Source: Litorisediminicola beolgyonensis
GTDB lineage: Bacteria; Pseudomonadota; Alphaproteobacteria; Rhodobacterales; Rhodobacteraceae
Assembly: GCF_042679605.1 (NCBI RefSeq)
Contig: NZ_JBHTMU010000018.1
Location: 12,719-76,718, forward strand
Direction of reading: 5' to 3'
Length of the DNA: 64,000 bases
Shown: in pieces, positions 25,646-33,876 of the stretch
Layout of the letters: each line of letters starts with the position of its first letter
Position numbering within the stretch: position 1 is the first letter of the stretch
Translations under genes and position numbers: made by a program
Notes under the pieces: model-generated
What the model was told of the DNA's origin: nothing
The model's database searches: none
The model's input: only the letters and a program-made list of their open reading frames with translations

Positions 25646-26446
25646 ATGCCCGCTTCGCTCTCCCCGGCTCAGCCCTCCCGGCTGCGCCCCCTCGCCAAGA
25701 GTGCCGCCGCGACGGTGGCGCGGCAGGTTCTGCCGCAGGCGCGCTATTCGCGCTGCATCCTCCTGCTGTCCCATATGCGCGCGACGACGACCGCGCTCGG
25801 CAATGTGCTGGGGTCGCATCCGGCGATCTCGGGCTACGGCGAAAGCCATGTGCGCCATGACTGTGCCGGGGCGCCGGCGGCTCTCGCGGTCAACCTGGCG
25901 CGACGAGGCTGTCTGTCGCTCGGAGCGCCGTACCTCTTCGACAAGGTCCTGCACGACCGGCTGGACGACGCGGTCTCGGACGATTTCTACACGGCGCGCG
26001 CGCTCATGCTCTTGCGGGCTCCGGGACCGAGCATCGCCTCGATCCTGAAACTCGCCGCGGCGACCGGGTTGCGCGAAGGGGCTACGCCCGAGACCGCAGC
26101 GCGCTATTACGCGGCGCGCGTGACACGGCTCTGCACGCATTGGGACCGCTTCCCGCGAGAGGCGCGCATGGGCGTGAGCACGGCCGAGCTGCGCCGCGAT
26201 CCCGACGCGGTTGTCGGCCGGATCGGCGCGGGGCTTTCGCTCTCGCCGCCGCTCGGCAACCATTACCGCAGCAGCGCCGCCAGCCGTCGCGCGGGCGGCG
26301 GCGATCCGTTGAAAAGCGGTCGCTTCTCGAGGATCGAGCCCGGGCAGGACGAGCCCTGCGGCGACATGACCGTTGTGCCGCCCGGTCTTGCCGCCCGCTG
26401 TCAGGCCGCCCATGACGCTCTGCTCGACCGGTTCCAGCGCGGCTGA
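25646..26446 (+). CDS. Sulfotransferase-family protein
   Basis: A 266-residue protein with a PAPS-type sulfotransferase fold: ILLLSHMRATTTALGNVLGSHP (about residues 36-57) takes the place of the 5'-phosphosulfate loop, and KVLHDRL and LRAPGPSIASIL follow. The residue pattern after SHMR is like bacterial stf0/sulfotransferase_3 proteins. The ATG at 25646 is used although no ribosome site is obvious. It lies divergent from the polymerase gene and probably sulfates a sugar of the EPS, as in other marine polysaccharides. Confidence 0.7.
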   Translation: MPASLSPAQPSRLRPLAKSAAATVARQVLPQARYSRCILLLSHMRATTTALGNVLGSHPAISGYGESHVRHDCAGAPAALAVNLARRGCLSLGAPYLFDKVLHDRLDDAVSDDFYTARALMLLRAPGPSIASILKLAAATGLREGATPETAARYYAARVTRLCTHWDRFPREARMGVSTAELRRDPDAVVGRIGAGLSLSPPLGNHYRSSAASRRAGGGDPLKSGRFSRIEPGQDEPCGDMTVVPPGLAARCQAAHDALLDRFQRG

Positions 26447-26451
26447 GAGGA

Positions 26452-27324
26452 TCATCGCAGATCGAGGATCCGCCCGGGCGCAGCGGTGCCGCGCAGAAGA
26501 TCGACGAGGGCCCGCCTGTTGCCTCGCGCGCGCGCCACGCGGTCGATCCACGGCTCGGGGCGGAGCGCGCGCAGATGGTTCGCCAGCACAGAGCGCAGCA
26601 TCAGCCGCAGCGCGAACCCGAGGGGCAGCGAGCCCTTGCGCCAGAGATAGGCCGGATTGGCAAGCTGGCTGTAGCCGAGCGCCAGCCCCCTGGTCTCGCG
26701 CCCGGATCGCAAGCCCAGATGCACGCCGCTGAACGCGTCCGTCGCGAGCTTTTCGCCGGGGACGCGGGCGGCGAAATCGACGTCCTCCTGCCATCCGTAA
26801 AGCGGCAGCGCTTCGTCGAACCGGGTCGTCCCGACCGCGTCCATGCGGAACGCCATATTGCAGCCATAGAGCCCCACCAACCGCCGCGCGAGCGCGCGGG
26901 GCCGGTTGCGCGGAGAGGCGTCACGGTCGAGGAGCGCCTCCGCTTTGGCGCGATCGAGACCACCCGAGCCGATGCCATCCGCAAGAAGGCGGCCGGTCAG
27001 ACCCGACGCCTCGGGAAAGGCGCGAAACCCGCGGCGGATGCCGTCCAAAGCGTCATGCGCGGGCAGGTAATCGTCATCGAAAAAGGCCACGATCTCGACC
27101 TGCCCGCGCAGCGCGTCGAGCGCCCGGTTGCGCTGCGCCGCCAGTCCCGGAGGGCCGGTGCAGATGATAGCGTCCGGCGGCACCAATCCCTCGGGCAAAT
27201 CCGCCGGCCCGGTCACCGAGAGGACCAGCAGATCGGCCGGTGCGCTTTGAGATCGTAGGCGCATCAGCAGCGCGCCGAGCGCCTCGGGCCGACCGGCGGA
27301 GCAGATGACGAGACCGAGCCGCAT
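26452..27324 (-). CDS. Glycosyltransferase family 2
   Basis: A 290-residue GT-A fold transferase. The N-terminus starts the Rossmann-like fold (MRLGLVICSAGRPEAL), the metal-binding DxD appears as FFDDDYLP (about residue 82), and the acceptor-side catalytic region is LYGWQEDVDFAARV (about residue 177). It converges on the sulfotransferase gene with a five-base gap and follows the ExoY-type gene by three bases on the same strand. Confidence 0.87.
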   Translation of the reverse strand: MRLGLVICSAGRPEALGALLMRLRSQSAPADLLVLSVTGPADLPEGLVPPDAIICTGPPGLAAQRNRALDALRGQVEIVAFFDDDYLPAHDALDGIRRGFRAFPEASGLTGRLLADGIGSGGLDRAKAEALLDRDASPRNRPRALARRLVGLYGCNMAFRMDAVGTTRFDEALPLYGWQEDVDFAARVPGEKLATDAFSGVHLGLRSGRETRGLALGYSQLANPAYLWRKGSLPLGFALRLMLRSVLANHLRALRPEPWIDRVARARGNRRALVDLLRGTAAPGRILDLR

Positions 27325-27327
27325 CGC

Positions 27328-28005
27328 CTAGCACCCGGTCCGGCGCAGGACCGTGCCGATGGTGCGCCAGAGGATCACGAGATCCCGCGCCAGCGAAAGG
27401 TCCTGGGCATATCGCGCGTCCAGCTCGACGCGCGTCCCGTAGGCCACGCGATTGCGCCCGGAGACCTGCCACGGCCCCGTGATGCCCGGCCGAAGCGACA
27501 GATAGGCCCCGCGCGCCGACCCGTAGCGCGCCAGTTCCGGAGCGGTGATCGGGCGCGGTCCGACAAGGCTCATGTCCCCACGAAGCACGCACCAGAGCTG
27601 CGGCAGCTCGTCGAGGCCGGTCGCGCGAAGAACCCGACCGAGGCGAGTCACTCTCGGATCCCGCGCCAGTTTCATGTTCTCGTCCCAGTCGCGCGCCGCG
27701 TGCGGATCGGTGGCGCAGAGCTCTGCCAGACGGCGCTCGGCGTCGGGATGCATGCTGCGGATCTTCCAGCAGCGGAACCGCTGCCCGTCGAGACCGACGC
27801 GGTCTTGTGCGAAAAATCCAGGGCCTCCATCCGCCTTAGCTGCGAGCCAGAACAGGGCCACGAGCGGCGCAACTAGAGGCGCGAGAAGAATGGACAGCAC
27901 GAGGTCAGAGAGGCGTTTGCCGCCCTGCCGGTAACTTAGAAGCGGCAGGCCGCGCGCGCGACCGGGCGCGCGAAGAACCGCGCCTGGTTCGGTGAAATGG
28001 GTCAT
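27328..28005 (-). CDS. Undecaprenyl-phosphate sugar phosphotransferase, ExoY type
   Basis: A 225-residue priming transferase that puts the first sugar phosphate on undecaprenyl phosphate. There is one N-terminal membrane segment (about 33-55), then KIRSMHPDAE, LGRVLRATGLDELPQL and SLVGPRPITAPEL, and GLSLRPGITG-like sequence near the end: the bacterial sugar transferase domain. The ATG at 28005 has GGGGGAGA just upstream, favouring it over the longer frame from 28065. It starts EPS repeat assembly and is probably read with the GT2 gene. Confidence 0.9.
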   Translation of the reverse strand: MTHFTEPGAVLRAPGRARGLPLLSYRQGGKRLSDLVLSILLAPLVAPLVALFWLAAKADGGPGFFAQDRVGLDGQRFRCWKIRSMHPDAERRLAELCATDPHAARDWDENMKLARDPRVTRLGRVLRATGLDELPQLWCVLRGDMSLVGPRPITAPELARYGSARGAYLSLRPGITGPWQVSGRNRVAYGTRVELDARYAQDLSLARDLVILWRTIGTVLRRTGC

Positions 28006-28101
28006 GTCAGTCTCCCCCGGGATCGCATGAAGACCCGGCGCGAGCGGCACCGGGAGAGGCCGCAAAGCGCCGCCCCGGTTAGAGATAATTTTATGTAAAC
28101 A

Positions 28102-28116
28102 TTAAATATTTCTTGA
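28102..28116. promoter_or_regulatory. CtrA-like box in exoY-type promoter region
   Basis: TTAA-N7-TTGA, one mismatch from the full CtrA consensus, in the AT-rich patch upstream of the priming transferase gene. A second overlapping half-match (TTAT-N7-TTAA, 28091-28105) shares its TTAA. Chance matches are more likely here than at 4847 because the patch is AT-rich. Confidence 0.35.
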
Positions 28117-28127
28117 TTTTCGGCCCG

Positions 28128-30302
28128 TCAGGCGACGTTTTCCCATCGCTCGGCCTCGACCCCGTCCGAAGGATAGCGACCGGGCTCCGCCGCGGGATCG
28201 GCACTGCCGAGGATCAGGCCGGCGGGCGTCACTCCGACCCCCGCAAGCGCGTCGAGCGCGGCCAGGACCGAAGCGCGCGGCGTGACCTCGGCCCGCACGA
28301 GAAACAGCGTCTCGTCGCAGAGCGGCGCCAGTGTCAGGCCGTCCGCCACCGACAGGATCGGCGGCGCGTCGAGCACGACGACATCGTAGCGCGCCCGCAG
28401 ACGGTCGAGGAGCATCGCGATGCGGTCGCGGAGAAGCCGGTCGGACAGGAGCCCCTCGTCGAAGGGCAGTCCCGTGACGTCGAACACGGCGCTCCGCGGT
28501 CGCGTGAGCGCGGCCTCCAGGGGACCGGTGTCGCGCAGATGCAAGGCGAGGTCCGGCGCGCCCGGCCCGAGCGTCTCGGAGATCAGCGCGGCGCGGCGGG
28601 TATCGAGATCGACGGCGAGAACCCGCGCGCCGGTCCGCGCCTGCACGTCTGCCAAGGCGAGCGCCAGCGTCGTCTTGCCCTCCCCCTCCCGCGCCGAGGT
28701 CACGAGGAAAACCTGTCCCCGGCCACGCGGTCCGGCGGGCATCATCGCGCGCAGCTGGCGCATCCGTTCGCCGAAGAGCCCGGCGCCGCGACCAGCCAGA
28801 GCGGCTGTGATGGCGCCGGGGCGCGTGAGGGGCAGGCGCGGGAGCACCGCAAGCACGCGCTGCCCGGTCGCCTCTTCAAGGTCGGAGGCCCGGGCGAATC
28901 CCGACCTCAGCGCCTCGCGGGCAAGGGCTGCGAGAAGTCCCAGGGACAGGCCGAGCGCGGCGCCGACCCCGGTCAGGACCCCCGCGCCCGGACCGGTCGG
29001 CGATGGCTCGGGAACGGCCGGGCTGATCAGCCGCGCTTCGGCGCGCTGCATCTCGACCTGCGCGCGCGAGCGTCCGAGCCGGTCGAGCACGGTCTCGAAC
29101 CCGACGCGCTCGGCCTCGGCGACGCGCTCGAGTTCCCGAAGACGCAGCGCGCTTTCCGACATGTCGGCCACCGCGCGTTCGAGATCCGCGATCTCGGTGG
29201 CAAGCCGCGCCTCGCGGCGGCGGGCGATCTCGAGATCGGTCTCGGCGCTCTCGCGCAGCCGGACCCGTTCGGCGGCGATCTCGGTCTCGATCCGGCCCAG
29301 CTCGGAGGCGAGCGCGACCCGCTCACCGTGACTTGGGCCGAAGCGGGTGGCCAGGCCCGCGTCCTCGCGCGCCAGACGCGCGCGTTCGGCCCGGAGCGCG
29401 GCCAGTTCCGGCGCCTGACCCGAGGACACCGCGTCAGTTTCGGCAAATTCGGCGAGGCGCGCCTCGCCGTCGGCGATGGCGGCCTGAGCGTCGGCGCGGG
29501 CGGTGGTCAGCTCCACAAGCTGCTGGTCGAGCAGCGAAACCGACGTTCCGGTTGCGGCAAGCTGGCGGCGCTTGAACCGCTCGACCGCCCCTTCGGCGGC
29601 GACAAGCTGAGCGCGCCGTTCCTCGACCTGGGCCACGAGCCAGCGGGTCGCCGCCGTCGCGCGGCGCTGCCGTTCGGTGAGTTGCGCGTCGATATAAGTC
29701 TCGGCGAGCCGGTTCGCGACCTGGGCCGAGAGCGCGGGATCGGGGCTGCGCAGCCGGACGGCGATGGCGAAGCCGTCGCCCTGCCGCTCGATCACGAGAC
29801 CGCGTGACAGGCGCTCGGCGGCCGCCGCTGCGGTGATCGTATCGGGCGGCGCTCCCAGAAGACTGGGCCAGCGCGGCGCGGCAAGCGGGGCGAGCGCCTC
29901 GGGCGTCATGCTTGCCACCGTGTCGCGCATCAGCTGCGGCGCGCGCAGTACCGCAAGCTCGCTTTCCACCACGGCGGAAGAGAGCTTGAGGTCGCCGATC
30001 AGCTGATCCGCCGCGTCGATCACCCGTTCTTCCCGCGGGTCGAGGAGAAGAACCGCCTGCGCCTCGAAGACCGGCGCGCAGAGACTGGCCCAGCCGCCGA
30101 ACAAGATCGCCGTGACAAGCGCGATCCCGGTAATCATCCAGCGCCAACGCCAGAGATCGCGCCAGGGCGTCGGCGGCATCGGGCGGGCGACATGCGGGCC
30201 AATAGCGTGTACGGGCGCGCGCCGGGGCATCGGGCCCCGCGCACCGCTCTGTCGTGACGTTCTGAATTCGATCGCCTGCACCACGCCCGGCTCCGGAGAC
30301 AT
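28128..30302 (-). CDS. Wzz/BY-kinase-like polysaccharide co-polymerase
   Basis: A 724-residue inner-membrane protein of the ExoP/Wzc class controlling EPS chain length and export. It has two membrane segments (about 55-75 and about 445-470) flanking a large periplasmic coiled-coil domain, then a cytoplasmic P-loop domain with TSAREGEGKTT (about residue 548), Walker A' VLAVDLDTRRAAL (about residue 573) and Walker B VVVLDAPPILSVAD (about residue 655). The C-terminal tail has only one tyrosine (GRYPSDG), so the usual tyrosine cluster is missing. The N-terminal start is uncertain; a GTG at 30284 has a better ribosome site. Confidence 0.88.
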   Translation of the reverse strand: MSPEPGVVQAIEFRTSRQSGARGPMPRRAPVHAIGPHVARPMPPTPWRDLWRWRWMITGIALVTAILFGGWASLCAPVFEAQAVLLLDPREERVIDAADQLIGDLKLSSAVVESELAVLRAPQLMRDTVASMTPEALAPLAAPRWPSLLGAPPDTITAAAAAERLSRGLVIERQGDGFAIAVRLRSPDPALSAQVANRLAETYIDAQLTERQRRATAATRWLVAQVEERRAQLVAAEGAVERFKRRQLAATGTSVSLLDQQLVELTTARADAQAAIADGEARLAEFAETDAVSSGQAPELAALRAERARLAREDAGLATRFGPSHGERVALASELGRIETEIAAERVRLRESAETDLEIARRREARLATEIADLERAVADMSESALRLRELERVAEAERVGFETVLDRLGRSRAQVEMQRAEARLISPAVPEPSPTGPGAGVLTGVGAALGLSLGLLAALAREALRSGFARASDLEEATGQRVLAVLPRLPLTRPGAITAALAGRGAGLFGERMRQLRAMMPAGPRGRGQVFLVTSAREGEGKTTLALALADVQARTGARVLAVDLDTRRAALISETLGPGAPDLALHLRDTGPLEAALTRPRSAVFDVTGLPFDEGLLSDRLLRDRIAMLLDRLRARYDVVVLDAPPILSVADGLTLAPLCDETLFLVRAEVTPRASVLAALDALAGVGVTPAGLILGSADPAAEPGRYPSDGVEAERWENVA

Positions 30303-30329
30303 CCTCCGGCCGATCAGACCCGCTCTTGG

Positions 30330-30344
30330 TTAGGATTATCTTAA
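30330..30344. promoter_or_regulatory. CtrA-like box in wzz/wzx divergent promoter region
   Basis: TTAG-N7-TTAA (followed by C) is one mismatch from the CtrA consensus. It lies 28 bases upstream of the wzz-type start and 48 bases before the flippase start, so it could control both. Confidence 0.45.
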
Positions 30345-30391
30345 CGCGCACCGGCCCATTACTGAGGCGCACTCGGTCTGGCAGGTCTACC

Positions 30392-31846
30392 ATGCGCGGC
30401 ACATCCCTTCTGTCCTCGGCGCTGGCCGGGCTCGGCGCCCAGCAGGGTTCGGGCATCGCGATGACGCTTGTGGCGGCGGCGCTCATGGCGCCCGAGGTCT
30501 TCGGCACGTTTGCCCTGGCCGCGGCCTTCGTCGAGATCGGCGTGCTGCTGACCCATTCGGGCCTTTGGCATTTCCTCGCCACCGCCGACGGCGCGGATGA
30601 GAGCGACGAGGCCTGTCTGGAGGCCACGCTCTTCTGGGCGCTCCTCGCTCTGGGCAATGCGGGCGGTCTTGTGCTGGCCCTCGCCGCGCCGCTGCTCGCG
30701 CGGGTCTTCGACGCGCCCGAGCTTGCGTGGCTCCTGCCGGTTCTGGCGCTCGCGCAGCCCTTCGTTGCGCTGAGCGGCTGGGCCGGGGCGGTTCTGACGC
30801 GGCACGGGCGGCTGGGCACCTATTACGGCGGTCTTGCGCACGCCAATCTCGTCGCCGTCGCGATCGGATTGACCGCTCTCGTCGCCTGGCCGGGCGTGCT
30901 CGCGCTGGCGGTCTGGCGGGTGTCGCGGGCGCTGCTGACCGCCTGGACCCTGATGCGCGTGGTGCGGCGAGGCCCACTTCGTCGCCCGTCCTGGCACGTC
31001 TTCCGCGAGGCGCTGCGCTACGCCCGCCCGCTCTACGGCGCGCGGATGGCCGAGCATGGCGCGGGTTTCGGCGCGGATATCGCGCTGGCGCTCATTTTCT
31101 CGACCGCCGAGACCGGGCTTTGGCGGATCGCCCAGAGGCTCGCGCAGGTCGGACCCGAGATCATGGCGCAGGCGGTGCGGATGAGCGCGCTGTCACGTCT
31201 TGGAGAGGCGATCCGCAACGGTCGCGGCGCCGCTCTGCGCTTCGCCGACGCGGCGGCGGCGACGGTGTTCCTCGCCGGGGGGGCGGCGATCACCGTGGCG
31301 ATGTTCGGCGAGGCTTTGGTAGAGGCGCTTTTCGGTCCCGCCTATGCCGCGGCGGCTCTGGCCCTGCCCGCGCTGTCGCTGCGCGCCGCCGCGCTGCCGC
31401 TCGCGGGGCTGGTCGAGCCGGTCGCGGCAGCCTCGGGCCGGACAGGGCTCTATTTCTGGATGGCGGTGGGGGAGTCCGTGGCGATGCTGATCTGCTGCGT
31501 CCTCTTCGCCGCGTCGGGGGGTGCAGTCCTGGCCTGGGCGCAGGCATGCGTGGCGTGCCTCGCGGGCGCGTTCGGGCTCTGGCTCTGCGCGCGGCAGGTC
31601 CGGGCGCGTGCTGCCGATCTGTCGGTGACGCTCTCCGGCGCCGCTCTGTGGCTCGGGCTCTACGCTCTCGGCGCGGGTGTGCTGCGCGACGTGCTCTTGG
31701 TGCAGGGGCTGGCCGTCTCGCTCGGCGCAACGCTGCTTTGGGCCGTCTGCGTCACCGCGATGGCGGGCCTGAGCGGCACGCTCGCTCTATTCTCAGACGC
31801 CGGGGAGCGCGCCCAGACGGCCGAGGCGGCCGGAAAGCCGGCCTGA
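30392..31846 (+). CDS. Oligosaccharide flippase (Wzx-like, MOP superfamily)
   Basis: A 484-residue polytopic protein with about twelve to fourteen hydrophobic segments and the N-terminal pattern of polysaccharide transport proteins (ALMAPEVFGTFALAAAFVEIG). It probably flips the undecaprenol-linked EPS unit to the periplasm. The ATG at 30392 is preferred to an upstream start. Its last 54 bases overlap the convergent glycosyltransferase gene, an unusually long overlap for these neighbours. Confidence 0.82.
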   Translation: MRGTSLLSSALAGLGAQQGSGIAMTLVAAALMAPEVFGTFALAAAFVEIGVLLTHSGLWHFLATADGADESDEACLEATLFWALLALGNAGGLVLALAAPLLARVFDAPELAWLLPVLALAQPFVALSGWAGAVLTRHGRLGTYYGGLAHANLVAVAIGLTALVAWPGVLALAVWRVSRALLTAWTLMRVVRRGPLRRPSWHVFREALRYARPLYGARMAEHGAGFGADIALALIFSTAETGLWRIAQRLAQVGPEIMAQAVRMSALSRLGEAIRNGRGAALRFADAAAATVFLAGGAAITVAMFGEALVEALFGPAYAAAALALPALSLRAAALPLAGLVEPVAAASGRTGLYFWMAVGESVAMLICCVLFAASGGAVLAWAQACVACLAGAFGLWLCARQVRARAADLSVTLSGAALWLGLYALGAGVLRDVLLVQGLAVSLGATLLWAVCVTAMAGLSGTLALFSDAGERAQTAEAAGKPA

Positions 31847-32905
31847 ACGCCGGGGCGACACAACCCATCCGTCGAGCAGATCGAGGCAGGCTTCGGCAGA
31901 GCGACTCCAGCTGAAATCGGCGGCGCGACGCCGTCCTGTCTCGACAAGCGCCGCCCGAAGCTCCGGCGCGTTCCGGAGGGCGAGGATCGCCTCGACCCAG
32001 GCGCTCGGATCATCCACCGGCAGGACACGCCCCGCGGGGCCGACGACCTCCGGCAGCGCCCCGGCCTTTGCCACGAGCGGCACGGTGCCGCGCGCCATGG
32101 CTTCGAGCGCCGGAAGGCCGAACCCCTCTTCCCGCGAAGGCACACAGACCGCGAGCGCCCCGTCATAGAGCGCCGCGAGGTCCGGGAGATCGAGAAACCC
32201 CGTGCGCAGAACCGCGCCGTCGCGCCCTGCGCTCGGACCGCCGGTGAGCACGAGATCGACCCCTTTGAGGCGCGGGTCCGAGAACGCGCGCAGAATTAGG
32301 TCGAGGTTCTTGTGCGGCAGGCGGCTTGCCTGCGCGACGCAATAGGGTCGGTCGCTCAGACCCAGTCGGACGAGGGCATCGGGAGCGGCACGCGACGTCG
32401 CCACCGGGCCGGGGCCGTTCGGCACCACGCCGATCCGCTCGGCAGGCGCGATGCCCGCAGCGGCGATCCGGGCTCGCGCGTGCTCCGACACGGTCAGGAG
32501 GAGGTTGCCGGGCGCGCCCGCGCGCCGCGCCAGCACCTGTCTCCAAAGACGCACCGGCGCGGGATAGGAGGCGGGGGTCGTGAAGACATGCGCGTCATGC
32601 AGGAGCGTGATGTAGCCGCGCCCCGTGAGCGGCACGGTGTTGAAGAACCCCGCCACCACGCCCTCTCGCCGGAGCCCCGGCAGGACCCGCTGGTCCCAGA
32701 GGGCGCCCGTCCCCTGCCCCGCGACCCGAAGCCTGAGGCCGAGCGCACGGGCGGGCCCGGCCAGATCGGCGGGCACGGCAAGAACCACGTTCCAGCCGCG
32801 GGTCGGCCCGGCCTCGGCCAAGGCACATGTCAGCGACTGTGCGACCTGGTTCACCGCGCTTTGCGGCGCGGCAAGGAAGCGTCCATTGACCAGAAGCCGT
32901 CTCAT
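31793..32905 (-). CDS. Glycosyltransferase family 4
   Basis: A 370-residue GT-B enzyme: MRRLLVNGRFLAAP start, LLHDAHVFTTPASYP (about residue 100), LLTVSEHARARI, VPNGPGP, SRLPHKNLDLIL and EEGFGLPALEAMARGTVPLV (the E-x7-E motif, about residue 285). It overlaps the following acyltransferase gene by four bases. It is a clear paralogue of the GT4 at 35107-36168, sharing the VNGRFL start, the LLHDA/LTVS/PNG blocks and the GFGLPALEAM region. The sugar is unknown. Confidence 0.87.
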   Translation of the reverse strand: MRRLLVNGRFLAAPQSAVNQVAQSLTCALAEAGPTRGWNVVLAVPADLAGPARALGLRLRVAGQGTGALWDQRVLPGLRREGVVAGFFNTVPLTGRGYITLLHDAHVFTTPASYPAPVRLWRQVLARRAGAPGNLLLTVSEHARARIAAAGIAPAERIGVVPNGPGPVATSRAAPDALVRLGLSDRPYCVAQASRLPHKNLDLILRAFSDPRLKGVDLVLTGGPSAGRDGAVLRTGFLDLPDLAALYDGALAVCVPSREEGFGLPALEAMARGTVPLVAKAGALPEVVGPAGRVLPVDDPSAWVEAILALRNAPELRAALVETGRRRAADFSWSRSAEACLDLLDGWVVSPRRSGRLSGRLGRLGALPGV

Positions 32906-33876
32906 CGCCACCCGAGCCCCGTTGCCGGTCGCGTGCCCACGAGCGCGCGGTCGAGCATCAGCGGACCGGCGAGACCGGCCAGGGTCGCCGCGACCACGAG
33001 AACCAGGGTGTAGTCGACACCTGCCCTCAGAAGCGCGATCCGCGCTCCGGCCGTGAAGAGCACATGCGTCGTGAAGACCGCCATGCCCGCCCGGCCTATC
33101 TGCACGAACACGACCGGCGCGGCCATGCGGCTCAGCGCCAAACCGGCGAGCGGCGCCGCGAGAGCCGCCGCGGCAAAGCCCGGGTCGGCGGTGGGATCGC
33201 CGGTCAGGATCGGAGGGGCGGTCGCGATCCAGAGCGCTGTGGCCGCGATGACGGCGACGGCTCCGCCGATAACGGCGGGGCGCTCGGACCAGCGCATCAG
33301 CTGCGGACCGGAGACGGCGAAGAGGAGAAAGAGCGCAACATAGCGGGCGAGCGACGGCACGCCCTCGAACGCGTAAGCCGCGACCCAGATCACGGCGGCA
33401 AGGGCGAGCGTCTGCGCCGCTCCAAATGCGGCCGCGAGGCGGAGGATCAGCGTGCCGCAGGCCAGCGCGTAGAGATACCACATGATCGGGTGCGGATCGG
33501 TCAGGAGCGTGGCGATCCGCGACAGCTCGGCGTGGCCGTTCGTCGCGCCCGAGGCGGCGACATGGGCGAGGATCAGGATCGTGCTCCAGAGGAGGTAGGG
33601 CCAGACCATCCGCGTCAGCACCCGCGATGCGACCTCGGGCCAGGCGCGCGTCGACAGGGGTGCCGCGAGAGAGCCCGACAAGGCGAAGAGGACGGGCATG
33701 TGGACCGCGTAGATCATCGCCACGGCCGCCGGCTGCCAGGCCGTGCCGTGGCCCGCGCCGATCAGCGCGTGGCCCAGAACCACGAGGCAGAGCGCGCCGC
33801 CGCGCAGAGCGTCGAGGCTCGCGTCCCGGGTCTGCGGCGGGACGCGTGGCGATTCGATGAGTGTGGCCGGCGTCAT
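32902..33876 (-). CDS. Acyltransferase family 3 membrane protein
   Basis: A 324-residue polytopic O-acyltransferase. The N-terminal block has RDASLDALRGGALCLVVLGH, with the conserved arginine/histidine region of OatA/OafA-type proteins, and about ten hydrophobic segments follow. These enzymes transfer acetyl or another acyl group onto sugars. It overlaps the genes on both sides by four bases and probably decorates the EPS. A second copy of the family follows directly upstream. Confidence 0.85.
   Translation of the reverse strand: MTPATLIESPRVPPQTRDASLDALRGGALCLVVLGHALIGAGHGTAWQPAAVAMIYAVHMPVLFALSGSLAAPLSTRAWPEVASRVLTRMVWPYLLWSTILILAHVAASGATNGHAELSRIATLLTDPHPIMWYLYALACGTLILRLAAAFGAAQTLALAAVIWVAAYAFEGVPSLARYVALFLLFAVSGPQLMRWSERPAVIGGAVAVIAATALWIATAPPILTGDPTADPGFAAAALAAPLAGLALSRMAAPVVFVQIGRAGMAVFTTHVLFTAGARIALLRAGVDYTLVLVVAATLAGLAGPLMLDRALVGTRPATGLGWR

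Noticed and set aside
28113..29807. Long rightward open frame opposite the Wzz/kinase gene
   Set aside because: Arg/Gly/Asp-rich composition without motifs; the opposite strand encodes a complete Wzz/BY-kinase-like protein.
32029..32040. GCCCCGCGGGGC palindrome, similar to the parS core
   Set aside because: It lacks the GTT and AAC outer bases of the parS consensus and is inside a glycosyltransferase coding sequence far from the partition genes.
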